Of a DNA stretch of 57,369 bases, positions 37,582 through 45,588 are shown one piece after another (positions within the stretch are counted from its first letter, which is position 1; each line of letters begins with the position of its first letter). Source of the DNA: an uncultured cyanobacterium (lineage in GTDB: Bacteria > Cyanobacteriota > Cyanobacteriia > Cyanobacteriales > Geitlerinemataceae); assembly GCA_937899645.1 (NCBI GenBank), contig CALCCD010000047.1:1-57369 (forward strand). The letters are read 5' to 3'. The notes beneath the pieces were generated by a model. The model had not been told where the DNA came from. It saw nothing but the letters and a program-made list of their open reading frames with translations, and did not search any database. Position numbers and translations under genes: made by a program.

Positions 37582-38571
37582 GTGCTAGCCTCCCAACCGC
37601 CACGCGAACTCGTCACCACCGATCGCCTGCTCGAGGTCTTCGCCGATTTCCTCGAGATCGACGTCAGTGCGGGCGACGCGGCCAGCGATACCCTCAACAC
37701 CTACCGCCGCCAGCTCGTGCAGTACGTGCAGTGGTGCGAAGAGTTCGGCGTCGATCCGGCCACGGCCACCAAAGACGATATCAAGCGCTACCGCCGCTGG
37801 GCGATCGAGGCGCGCGGCTTCAAACCCGCCACGATCGCCCTCAAGCTTTCGGTGGTTCGCCGCTTCTACCAAGCCGCTGTCGAGCGTGGCCTGCTACCGA
37901 TCAACCCTGCCGCTGGCGTGAAGCCTCCTCGCGAAAAGCGCGACCCCGCCGAGCGTATTACTTATCTAGAGTCAGTGGAGGTGGAGAGGCTGCTGGCAGC
38001 GGTCGATCGCAACGACAGCCTCAAATCCGCGCGTGACCTGGCACTGCTGTCGATCATGTCCCTGGAAGGGCCGCGCACCGTGGAGATGCACCGCGCCAAC
38101 ATCAGCGACATTATCCGCCAGGGGCAAAATACCGGCATCCGCGTCGAAGGTAAACGCAATATCCGCATCGTGCCGCTAACGCCGCAGATCTCGGCGCTCC
38201 TAGGCGACTACATGATGCGCCGCGAGCTAAAGAGCGACCTGCGACCGAGCGATCCGCTATTCGTGGCCGTCGGCAATCGCGCTGGGGGCAAGCGCCTCTC
38301 GCGGCGGGGAATCCGAGCGATCGTCGATCGCTACCTGACCAAAACCCAGCTCAAGCACGGCGCGGGTCGGACGATTTCAGCCCACAGCCTGCGGCATACG
38401 GCGGGCACGCTAGCGCTGCGATCGGGGGCGGATTTGCGCCAGGTGCAGGATTTGCTCGGCCATGCCGACCCGCGCACGACCTGCATTTACGCTCACGTCG
38501 GCGATCGCTGGGAGAACAACCCGGCGCTGCGGCTGGGCATTGCCATCGATCGTGGCTCCTCCAAGTCTTGA
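37582..38571 (+). CDS. tyrosine recombinase/site-specific integrase (XerC/D-like)
   Basis: The 329-residue protein has an N-terminal SAM-like DNA-binding domain (LEVFADFLEIDVS, TLNTYRRQLVQYVQWCEEFG, FKPATIALKLSVVRRFYQ) and a catalytic domain with the full active site: Arg165 (SLEGPRTVEM), Lys191 (VEGKRNIRIVP), His268-x-x-Arg271 (SAHSLRHTAG), His294 (LLGHADPRTT) and Tyr303 (CIYAHV). I use the GTG at 37582, since the frame upstream overlaps rpoZ and lacks likeness. It is intact and could be active. No phage genes surround it and no attachment site is visible, so it may be a resident recombinase and not an island integrase. Confidence 0.85.
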   Translation: MLASQPPRELVTTDRLLEVFADFLEIDVSAGDAASDTLNTYRRQLVQYVQWCEEFGVDPATATKDDIKRYRRWAIEARGFKPATIALKLSVVRRFYQAAVERGLLPINPAAGVKPPREKRDPAERITYLESVEVERLLAAVDRNDSLKSARDLALLSIMSLEGPRTVEMHRANISDIIRQGQNTGIRVEGKRNIRIVPLTPQISALLGDYMMRRELKSDLRPSDPLFVAVGNRAGGKRLSRRGIRAIVDRYLTKTQLKHGAGRTISAHSLRHTAGTLALRSGADLRQVQDLLGHADPRTTCIYAHVGDRWENNPALRLGIAIDRGSSKS

Positions 38572-38587
38572 AACTCAGCGAAGCGGG

Positions 38588-39055
38588 CTAATTTCCAAAC
38601 GCCGAGTTGTAGCCAATGACGCAGGTATTCGGGCGATCGGGGTCGAGGTGCAAGCCCACCTGCCCGCTGAAGAGCGTCGATTTACCCGATACCGCTGCGT
38701 ACACGGTGTACGTGTAGTCGCAGGGCTCGTCCTCCGGTGAATTTAGCTTCACTTCTTCTCCGATGGAGATTTTTGTGGGGAGACGCGAGTGATTGCGCGA
38801 TCGCTCTTCAGCAAAGTCCTCTAGCGGTGGCCCCGGATCTGCGGATAGCGCGTGCCAGGCGATCTGCTGGTGTGCTTTGTCGTACTGCTGGTTCCGCAGC
38901 GCCTCGAAGTGCTCGAAGATGAGCTGCTCGCGGCGATTGCGGGGGACGATCGATCCGCTTCTCTCGACTTTGGACTCAGCCGATTGCAGCCAACATCCCG
39001 GAAGGACGATCGGTAGGGAGAGCAGTAATGAAAGCTTCGATCTTGTTAACTTCAC
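38588..39055 (-). CDS. hypothetical lipoprotein
   Basis: The 155-residue protein has a lipoprotein signal (SKLSLLLSLPIVLPGCWLQ) with Cys at 21. The mature part (EQLIFEHFEALRNQQYDKAHQQ and later GEEVKLNSPEDEPCDYTYTV) resembles the small NTF2-like or DUF4878-type helix-strand pattern of secreted lipoproteins, but I cannot name the family. It is convergent with the recombinase, only 16 bp apart. Confidence 0.7.
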   Translation of the reverse strand: MKLTRSKLSLLLSLPIVLPGCWLQSAESKVERSGSIVPRNRREQLIFEHFEALRNQQYDKAHQQIAWHALSADPGPPLEDFAEERSRNHSRLPTKISIGEEVKLNSPEDEPCDYTYTVYAAVSGKSTLFSGQVGLHLDPDRPNTCVIGYNSAFGN

Positions 39056-39249
39056 CTCTGAATCTCCAATCGAGTCTGGTAGGGAGCGTCGCGATCCGTT
39101 CTTGCAAAGCGCGATCGATGGGCTCGATGGGCTCGAACCGCAACGCAGCGCTGGTGTTGGGCTTGGGGCGATATCGCGGTGCGTTCGTCGGAGCGTGGAG
39201 CGATCGCGATATCACCAAATTTGTCGCCGACGGACGCACTCTACCAAAG

Positions 39250-40584
39250 CTACGATTTACCGCTAAAGCGTCGATAGACCGTCGCCAGCCCGTCCGCGCC
39301 GCCGACGTTGCCGGGGAACAGCACCACCGGTAGGTTCGGAAACTGTGGGTGGTCGTCCGCCGTTGTCACCACGGAGCAGCCCGCCAAAATCTGACCCAGC
39401 AGACGCGCCGATCGCAGCGCCAGCCCGTCGCTCAGCACGTCGTTGGACGTGATGCCGCCCTTGCTAACCAGGAAGCCGATCGAGTCCGGCAGACCCCGCA
39501 AGATATCCATCAGCAGCGCCGAGACCGCCACGCCGAACTTCAGCCGCGCTTCGATATCGTCGAACTGCAGCTCGCCGCGACTGGTGTAGATTGCCGGGGT
39601 TTTACCTTCAGCATGGGCGGCGCGTACAGTCTCCAGGGCCCGATCGCGCAGCACTTCTGGCGCAACGCCGTCGCGTAGTTCCACCACGTTCACTTCAACG
39701 CCGACGGTTCCCGGCTCTTCGAGCAGTTCGCTCAGTTGCTGTGTGGTTTTCTGGACGTGGGAACCGATGAGGATTGCGCCCGCTTTGCCACCCCGGACGA
39801 ACTTCGACATTTCCTCGGCGGGAATCGGCTGCTGGCCCACTTGCGCTAGTGAGGTCAGCAGGCTGGCGGCGCTACGAAACAGGAAGCGCTTTCCCGTGGC
39901 GGCCGCATCCAGCACGTCGGTTGCGAAGCGATCGAGGTCACCTTGGACTTCTGCATCGACGGCAACGCAAACGTTACCGGTTAGGGTCGCCAGCCGATCG
40001 CCGCAGCCTTTGCGCACGTCCGACAGCAAAAAGCGTTCGACGCGATCGGCGGGAATGTTGCCGCCCGTTTTCTCCGCCACGTAGTCCGGCAGGTAGGCCG
40101 TGCTGTAGCCGAACACCGAATCCTTGGCAAACTCGGTTTCGTGGGTCGGCACGCGCTCGCCACCGACCTCGAGATAGTGGGTGCTGTCGAGGGTGAAACG
40201 GCCTCCTTCAAAAAAGGCGGGTGTCATAAAGTGCGCGTCGAAGTCGCCCAACTCCTCGGCGATCGCGTCGGTTTCGGTGGGGTAGTGGCCGCGTAGGGTC
40301 GAGTCGGAGCGGCTGACCACCAGAAAGTCGCGAATTCCGGCGATCGCGATCGCCTGCTTGAGGTTGCGGCAGACTTCGCGGGTGGTGGCGTCGGCATCTT
40401 CGGGCGTCATCGATCGCGTGTTCGCCAAGATAAAGAAAATCGGCGAGTCGTCGCGCAGGCCCAGCAGCAGCGTCTCCACGTCCCAGCGCATCAGCAGCAG
40501 ACAGCCGTGGACGGTTTGCGATCCCGTGGGGTCGTCGTCGATCGCAATAATTTTCGGGCGAGGGCGAACGTCAATCTCGGTCAT
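39250..40584 (-). CDS. four-carbon acid sugar kinase family protein (DUF1537)
   Basis: The 444-residue cytoplasmic protein has the N-terminal motif IIAIDDDPTGSQTVHG, the SRSDSTLRGHYPTE loop with a nearby DAHFMTPAFFEGGR, and the C-terminal nucleotide part (FLVSKGGITSNDVLSDGLALR, ending LPVVLFPGNVGG). These are the signatures of the DUF1537 kinases (DtnK/OtnK group), which phosphorylate four-carbon sugar acids such as D-threonate or erythronate. Which acid this copy uses is not evident and no dehydrogenase or aldolase partner is nearby. A hypothetical membrane gene starts 33 bp upstream on the same strand. Confidence 0.9.
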   Translation of the reverse strand: MTEIDVRPRPKIIAIDDDPTGSQTVHGCLLLMRWDVETLLLGLRDDSPIFFILANTRSMTPEDADATTREVCRNLKQAIAIAGIRDFLVVSRSDSTLRGHYPTETDAIAEELGDFDAHFMTPAFFEGGRFTLDSTHYLEVGGERVPTHETEFAKDSVFGYSTAYLPDYVAEKTGGNIPADRVERFLLSDVRKGCGDRLATLTGNVCVAVDAEVQGDLDRFATDVLDAAATGKRFLFRSAASLLTSLAQVGQQPIPAEEMSKFVRGGKAGAILIGSHVQKTTQQLSELLEEPGTVGVEVNVVELRDGVAPEVLRDRALETVRAAHAEGKTPAIYTSRGELQFDDIEARLKFGVAVSALLMDILRGLPDSIGFLVSKGGITSNDVLSDGLALRSARLLGQILAGCSVVTTADDHPQFPNLPVVLFPGNVGGADGLATVYRRFSGKS

Positions 40585-40617
40585 GGCTATCGGGTGTAGC
40601 GCCTGGGGGCGATCGAA

Positions 40618-41337
40618 TTATTCCTGCAATTTTCGCATCTCTTCCCGGATACTCGCCCCGATCGCCACGGTCTGTCCGACAATCGCCTGATATTCGCGCG
40701 CCCGCACGTCGGTCTTCAGTGCCTGAATGGCCGTCAGATTTTCAGAAAAGCCTTCGAGATCGACGCCGAGAAAGTCTCGGTTTTCCCGCAGAATTCGCTC
40801 CGTCGAAAGGGCGCGCACCAGATCCTCGCGGGTTAGCCACAGAGCGCAGCGTAGTGCCTGCCGTTGTCCCAGATCGTCATCATCGCCCGACCGACGGCGC
40901 GCTTCGCCCAAAGATTCGGCGATCGCCACCGCCCGCACGGCATCGTGATAGCGATCGAGGTCGTCGAGCAGCGCCACCAGCCCCAGCGGTGTCGAGTGCT
41001 GCCGCCACGCCCAGCGCCCGCCGACGATCGCCAGCGTCACGACGATCGGGCACAGCACCGCCAACCACAGCACCTCGCCCAGCAGCGGACGAATCGCGAA
41101 TAGATAGATCGCGCCGGTGAAGATCGGCGACAGGGCGATCGCTAACATCAGCTCCTGCCCCCAAAACAGCAGCCGCTCGCGCCGTCGCGCGCTCGGACGC
41201 CACAGTTCGTCTGGGTCGCAGCCGCACAGCCGCCGCACCTCTCCCGGCGAAATCTCAAAGGCCGTCAGGTCGATCGACTCCGGATCGGGGGGACGCGACT
41301 CGACGCGATCGCCAGAATGCGAATCGCCTGGAAACAT
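40618..41337 (-). CDS. hypothetical membrane protein, two spans
   Basis: The 239-residue protein has an acidic N-terminus, two hydrophobic segments (ELMLAIALSPIFTGAIYLFA and LLGEVLWLAVLCPIVVTLAIVGG) and a C-terminal helical part (LVALLDDLDRYHDAVRAVAIAE and EGFSENLTAIQALKTDVRAR). No known domain is recognised. The ATG at 41337 gives the longest frame. It is followed 33 bp later by the DUF1537 kinase gene, so the two may form an operon. Confidence 0.7.
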   Translation of the reverse strand: MFPGDSHSGDRVESRPPDPESIDLTAFEISPGEVRRLCGCDPDELWRPSARRRERLLFWGQELMLAIALSPIFTGAIYLFAIRPLLGEVLWLAVLCPIVVTLAIVGGRWAWRQHSTPLGLVALLDDLDRYHDAVRAVAIAESLGEARRRSGDDDDLGQRQALRCALWLTREDLVRALSTERILRENRDFLGVDLEGFSENLTAIQALKTDVRAREYQAIVGQTVAIGASIREEMRKLQE

Positions 41338-41817
41338 CGCTACTCGTCACTCCATCGATTTACGAAAAACAGCACCGGGTTCGCTTACGCGCCCCAGGGC
41401 GGCTACACCGCGAGTGCCGTCGATTACCAGATCGCGCGAGCCGAACGTACCGCCGAGAACCTCCGAACCGGGCGATCGCCTATCAGTATTTTGACGTTTT
41501 GCTGCCAGTCTGCGGCGCGATTCCCAGCCACTTGTAAAGAAATACGACTTTCCCTCAGGAAAAGGCGATTTTTTTACCGATCTGCCGCGTGAAATGCGAT
41601 ATTTCTTTCGGCTCGATCGGGCGATCGTAGCGGGCTTGGCAGGCAATCTTGTATTCGCTGGAAACGCGCCTCCAAGGAACGTTACAGCGCCTGTCGAGCG
41701 CCGAGCGTTATGCCCTCGGCTGGCGCGTTCACGGCTCGAGCGCGTCCCTCCATTTTTTGCTATTGTTTTAATAACCGCAACGAATCGTTCTGTTTTATTA
41801 AGGAGAGTATTTCGGCT
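41338..41817. other. intergenic region
   Basis: These 480 bases between divergent genes contain no convincing coding sequence; reading frames on both strands are compositionally unlike proteins. The T-rich part around 41751-41805 (TTTTTTGCTATTGTTTTAAT) probably includes the promoter of the next gene, whose ribosome-binding site AAGGAGAG is at 41800-41807. Confidence 0.5.
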
Positions 41818-42228
41818 ATGGGATTACTACAGCGTTTGTTTGGTCTCAAGGAGAAGAAAGAAGAAGGCAATACGATTAAAAGCAAGCAGCCTTCGGATGC
41901 GTACTTCCTAGACTCCGATTCCTCTAAGACCTTCGGCAACATCGACTACATGCGTCAGCCGAAAGCCGTCGAACGCACCTTCCCGAAAGTGGAAGGTATG
42001 AACGTCGGTGGTCTGCGTAAGATCTCGCAGTTCTCCTCCGATGGCGAACAGCTCGTTTACGATGGCGACGGCAAGCCGAGCAACAGCACGAGCACCACGA
42101 GCGCCGCGAGTGAGTCTAGCAGTACTTCGAGTTCTTCGTCAGCTCCTGTGACCTCGACTCCCAAGCGCACCCCGTCCTCGACCGGCGACCTGGATTTCCG
42201 TTCGATGGCGCGCGATATCAAGCGCTAG
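41818..42228 (+). CDS. conserved cyanobacterial hypothetical protein with Ser-rich linker
   Basis: The 136-residue protein starts MGLLQRLFGLKEKK after a strong AAGGAGAG site. Its middle, DAYFLDSDSSKTFGNIDYMR with VERTFPKVEGM, recalls a conserved cyanobacterial family of unknown function. A Ser/Thr-rich linker (about residues 86-115) then leads to a short end DLDFRSMARDIKR. It has no membrane segment; the first helix is amphipathic and basic and could touch a membrane. A terminator follows at 42306. Confidence 0.75.
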   Translation: MGLLQRLFGLKEKKEEGNTIKSKQPSDAYFLDSDSSKTFGNIDYMRQPKAVERTFPKVEGMNVGGLRKISQFSSDGEQLVYDGDGKPSNSTSTTSAASESSSTSSSSSAPVTSTPKRTPSSTGDLDFRSMARDIKR

Positions 42229-42305
42229 TTCTGCGCTAATTTTCTGGGGGTTCGCCGCTGGCGATCGCCCGTTCTCCGGACGCGCTCCGGGTTTACTTCA
42301 CCCCC

Positions 42306-42332
42306 AAGGCGGCTCGACAGGGCCGCTTTTTT
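42306..42332 (+). terminator. rho-independent terminator
   Basis: AAGGCGGC pairs with GCCGCTTTTTT (with one bulged G), giving a GC stem and a T-run, 78 bases after the preceding stop. Confidence 0.75.
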
Positions 42333-42491
42333 CGTACTTGCACTTGCTTTTGCGTCCGTGGGCCGCTCCGTGCGATTCGTTGCGATTCGTTTCTGTGGCG
42401 CGCCGCTGGTGGCCCGTTCCCAAGGCAGGCGCTCGGGCAGACTTGCTAAGCTGAATGCATGCCCCAGATTCCGATGTCGCGAGGCGTCTCT

Positions 42492-44186
42492 ATGAGTGCC
42501 GTTCCCGCTACCCAGTCGGCATGGCAGCAGCTTCGCCAAAATCGCATCGACTGCCGCACTGCCCTCGATCTGCTCGTTGACGACCACGGCATCGTCAACC
42601 TGTCCCTGCTCGATCGCGACGTAAGCTACCGATTTTTTCGCGAGTTTCCCGACAAGAACTGCCTGCCGCCGGTGATTCCGCTGCTGCTCTGGCGCAACTG
42701 CTTTTATCTCGGATCGCCCGTCGAGATCTCGCCCGCCCAGCAGCGCGAGCTTAAAGATCGCACGTTCACCGAGATCGAGGTGGTGCCGATCGCCCAGAAG
42801 AGCCACAGCGCCTGGCACCACGCCCAGACCCTCGACCCGCGCGCGATCGACGCCGCCCCGCTGGTCAACCCGATCACCGGCCTGGTCGAGAGCGAAGACC
42901 TAACCGAGACGACGCCGCACTTCCTCGATCTCGCCGTCGATCAGATTGGTCGGATTAAAACCCTGATTTCTGCCGCCCTGCGCAACCGTGCCAGCGATAT
43001 TCACCTCGAACCAGGCGAAAACGACAGCCTGAAGGTGCGCTACCGCATCGACGGCATCTTGCGCGATATCACCACGCTGCCGCCAGAAATCGCCCGCCGC
43101 GTCATTGTCGCCCTGAAGGTGATGGCCGATATCGATATCGCCGACAGTCGCCGACCCCAGGATGGCCGCATCGGCGAGCAGTACATTGCCGACGGCAGCA
43201 TCGGGAACCTCGATATGCGCGTTAGTACGCTACCCTGTATCACCGCGATCGAGGACAATCGCGAGAAGGCCGTGATTCGGCTGCTGCCCCAGGACAACCC
43301 GTTTTCGGATCTCGAAGATCTGGGCTTTACGCCGACAGCGCTGGCGACCTACAAAAGCTGGCTCGCCCAGCCCCAGGGGACGATCGTCCTGACCGGCCCC
43401 ACCGGCTCGGGAAAAACCAGCACGCTATATACGAGCCTCCAGGCGATCGCCCGCGAGTCGGTTAACGTCGTCACCGTCGAAAATCCGGTGGAGTACGTAC
43501 TTCCCGGAATCACCCAAACCCAGGTGAATGAAAAAGCAGGGATGACCTTTGCGGCAGGGCTGCGGGCCATTCTGCGCCAAGACCCGGACATCATCATGAT
43601 CGGCGAAGTCCGCGATCGCGACACCGCCGAGACGACGATCCGCGCCGCGCTGACCGGCCACCTGGTCTTTACGACGCTCCACACCAACGACGCCGTCGGG
43701 GCGATCCCGCGTTTGAAAGATCTCGGAGCCGATCCCGGCTCGCTGGGCGACGCCTTGCTCGGCATCGTCGCCCAGCGTCTCGTACGCCGCGTCTGCCCCC
43801 ACTGCGCCGAGCCCTACACCCCCACGCCCCAAGAGCTGAGCGTGCTGGGGCTGCGCCCCGGCGAAATCCCCGTCGATCGCTTTCGCAAAGGCAAGGGCTG
43901 CGCCAACTGCTTCGGATCGGGATACGCCGGACGCGAAGCGATCGTCGAGCTGCTGGACATAGACGAGCGGGTGCAGGAGCTAATCTACGACGGGACGATC
44001 TCGCAGCTCAAGGCGTACCTGCGGACGGCGGGCTTCGTTTCGTTTCGCACCTCGGCGATCGAAAAGATCGTCGCCGGGGAAACGACCCTCGAAGAAGCCA
44101 CTCGCGTCCTGCATCGCAACGCCCTGCGCGCCCGCGAGCCCGACCCAGCTCGCCCGTCTCGCTCATCGCTGAGCGTAGCGGGCTAA
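42492..44186 (+). CDS. GspE/PilB-family type II secretion/type IV pilus ATPase
   Basis: The 564-residue (from ATG 42492, with GAGG upstream) ATPase powers pilus extension or type II secretion. An N-terminal domain precedes the GspE core: ASDIHLEPG, the arginine-rich VRYRIDGILRD, Walker A GPTGSGKT (302-309), Asp box VENPVEY, Walker B DPDIIMIGEVRDRDTAE and the His box FTTLHTNDAVGAIPRL. CPHC and CANC provide the four zinc cysteines of the C-terminal clip. Because cyanobacterial PilB is normally longer (~670 residues) and next to pilT/pilC, this may be a second, shorter paralogue. It is followed by a cyclic-nucleotide-binding-domain gene. Confidence 0.9.
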   Translation: MSAVPATQSAWQQLRQNRIDCRTALDLLVDDHGIVNLSLLDRDVSYRFFREFPDKNCLPPVIPLLLWRNCFYLGSPVEISPAQQRELKDRTFTEIEVVPIAQKSHSAWHHAQTLDPRAIDAAPLVNPITGLVESEDLTETTPHFLDLAVDQIGRIKTLISAALRNRASDIHLEPGENDSLKVRYRIDGILRDITTLPPEIARRVIVALKVMADIDIADSRRPQDGRIGEQYIADGSIGNLDMRVSTLPCITAIEDNREKAVIRLLPQDNPFSDLEDLGFTPTALATYKSWLAQPQGTIVLTGPTGSGKTSTLYTSLQAIARESVNVVTVENPVEYVLPGITQTQVNEKAGMTFAAGLRAILRQDPDIIMIGEVRDRDTAETTIRAALTGHLVFTTLHTNDAVGAIPRLKDLGADPGSLGDALLGIVAQRLVRRVCPHCAEPYTPTPQELSVLGLRPGEIPVDRFRKGKGCANCFGSGYAGREAIVELLDIDERVQELIYDGTISQLKAYLRTAGFVSFRTSAIEKIVAGETTLEEATRVLHRNALRAREPDPARPSRSSLSVAG

Positions 44187-44251
44187 GCTAGAAAATTACG
44201 CGGGCGCAGATCCGGCCCCTAGACTGCCTGTCCCGGAGGTTCGTTACCCCC

Positions 44252-44806
44252 TTGAAAAATACCCTTCTCCTACTTAAAGAACTCAACAACGAAGACCTCG
44301 ATTGGCTCGCGAAGCGCGGACAGCTGCGCCAGCTCAAAAACGGCGACACGCTGATCTACGAAGGCGAGCAGATCGGAGCGTTGTACTTTATTCTCTCGGG
44401 AACGCTGAGCGTGCGCCTCGCCTCGATCGACAATCGCGAACTCGCCCGCGTCTCCAGCGGCGAAATCGTCGGCGAAATTTCCTTTGTCGATAGCCAGATG
44501 CCCCTGGCAACGGTGACGGCAATCGCCGATGCGATCGTTCTGGAGATCCCGCGCTTCCAGGTTACCCAAAAGTTGAACAACGATTCGGGGTTCGCCTCGC
44601 GCTTTTACCTCGGGCTGTCGGTGTGCCTCGCCGATCGCATGCGCGGTACGGTCGGGCGCTTGGGCTACGGCGTCGAGGTCGTCCTGGGCGATCGCGGCGC
44701 GCAGCGGCTCGACTCCGCCGCCCTCGAACTCGTGCGTACGAAGTTTCGCTGGCTAGTGCAACAGTCGGGCGCGCTGGAACGGGGACTGATGTCCGCCGAC
44801 CTGTAG
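44252..44806 (+). CDS. cyclic-nucleotide-binding-domain protein without HTH
   Basis: The 184-residue product starts with TTG behind a good GGAGG. Residues 10-120 form a cNMP-binding beta-roll (NGDTLIYEGEQIGALYFILSG, LSVRLASIDNRELARVSSGE). In the phosphate-binding cassette (EIVGEISFVDSQMPLATVTA, 71-90) the Glu is kept but the Arg that contacts the cAMP phosphate is replaced (PLAT instead of PRxA), so ligand binding may be weak or altered. The C-terminal part is helical and lacks a helix-turn-helix, so it is not a CRP transcription factor. It follows the PilB-like ATPase by 65 bp on the same strand. Confidence 0.85.
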   Translation: MKNTLLLLKELNNEDLDWLAKRGQLRQLKNGDTLIYEGEQIGALYFILSGTLSVRLASIDNRELARVSSGEIVGEISFVDSQMPLATVTAIADAIVLEIPRFQVTQKLNNDSGFASRFYLGLSVCLADRMRGTVGRLGYGVEVVLGDRGAQRLDSAALELVRTKFRWLVQQSGALERGLMSADL

Positions 44807-44878
44807 GCTGCGTCGCCGAAGATTTGCCCGAAATTTGCTGGAGATAGGCCGAGGACAGGCCGAAGCTTGGTAAAGCGT

Positions 44879-45490
44879 TTAGTCGATGCGGGCATGGATA
44901 TCCTGCATCACTTCGAGCAGCGTCAGCAGTTGCTGCCACTCGCGCACGTCGGCCTCGGGACGATCGCTCCAGGCTTGCTTGAGCGATCGGTGCAGCTCGT
45001 TCATCTGCACGTCGATACTGGTGCTGTCCGCCGGTGCGTCCGTCGCCTCTTTCGTACCTGACGTCTCGCGAGCGGCGTCGCTGGCGGGAGAGTCCGGCTC
45101 GGAGTTGGCGGCGCGCTCGACCGGCGAAGGCTCGGGACTATCGAGAATCTCCTGGGCGACTTCGGACAGGCCCAAGGTTCGCTCGGAGAGGTTTTCCGGT
45201 ACGGTCGGGCGATCGGAGAGGTACAGCTCGGCGACTTCGAGAAAGAGCGCGCGCACCTGCTCAGTCCACTGGAGCGCAGGGTAGTCGGGCCAACTGGCTT
45301 CGACGATGCCGTTTTGACGGGCGCGATCGAGCAGTCCTCTAGCATGGTTGGCGATCGGGACGGCCTTTTGGGCCAGCGGCATCGGCACGATCGGGCTGTC
45401 GCCCAAACACGCCCGAGCCAAATCGAGAAGCACCTGACGCACCTGAGCGACCCACTCAAATTCTTCAGCACTCCAGTGTAGGTCTGTCAT
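44879..45490 (-). CDS. hypothetical acidic protein
   Basis: The 203-residue soluble protein is helical and acidic (WSAEEFEWVAQVRQVLLDLA, VRALFLEVAELYLSD), with a Pro/Ser/Asp-rich linker (about 115-160) and a final helix (EADVREWQQLLTLLEVMQDI). No family is recognised. It lies downstream of the cyclase gene on the same strand with a 98-bp gap and convergent with the cNMP-domain gene, so it may share the cyclase transcript. Confidence 0.65.
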   Translation of the reverse strand: MTDLHWSAEEFEWVAQVRQVLLDLARACLGDSPIVPMPLAQKAVPIANHARGLLDRARQNGIVEASWPDYPALQWTEQVRALFLEVAELYLSDRPTVPENLSERTLGLSEVAQEILDSPEPSPVERAANSEPDSPASDAARETSGTKEATDAPADSTSIDVQMNELHRSLKQAWSDRPEADVREWQQLLTLLEVMQDIHARID

Positions 45491-45588
45491 TGGATGAGTC
45501 TTTTTCTGATAGGGAGAGGGTTAACCGAAATAGCCACTGCGCTGGCGGCGCGCCCCCGTATTCACCGACGGAGAAACTGCGCCCCGGC

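Noticed and set aside
38976-39239. 87-codon frame overlapping the hypothetical lipoprotein
   Set aside because: It overlaps the lipoprotein start by 80 bases on the same strand, has no ribosome-binding site and no family likeness.
41347-41646. 99-codon minus-strand frame in the 480-bp gap
   Set aside because: The translation is Arg/Ser/Gly-rich without any fold or conserved motif and no start signal supports it.
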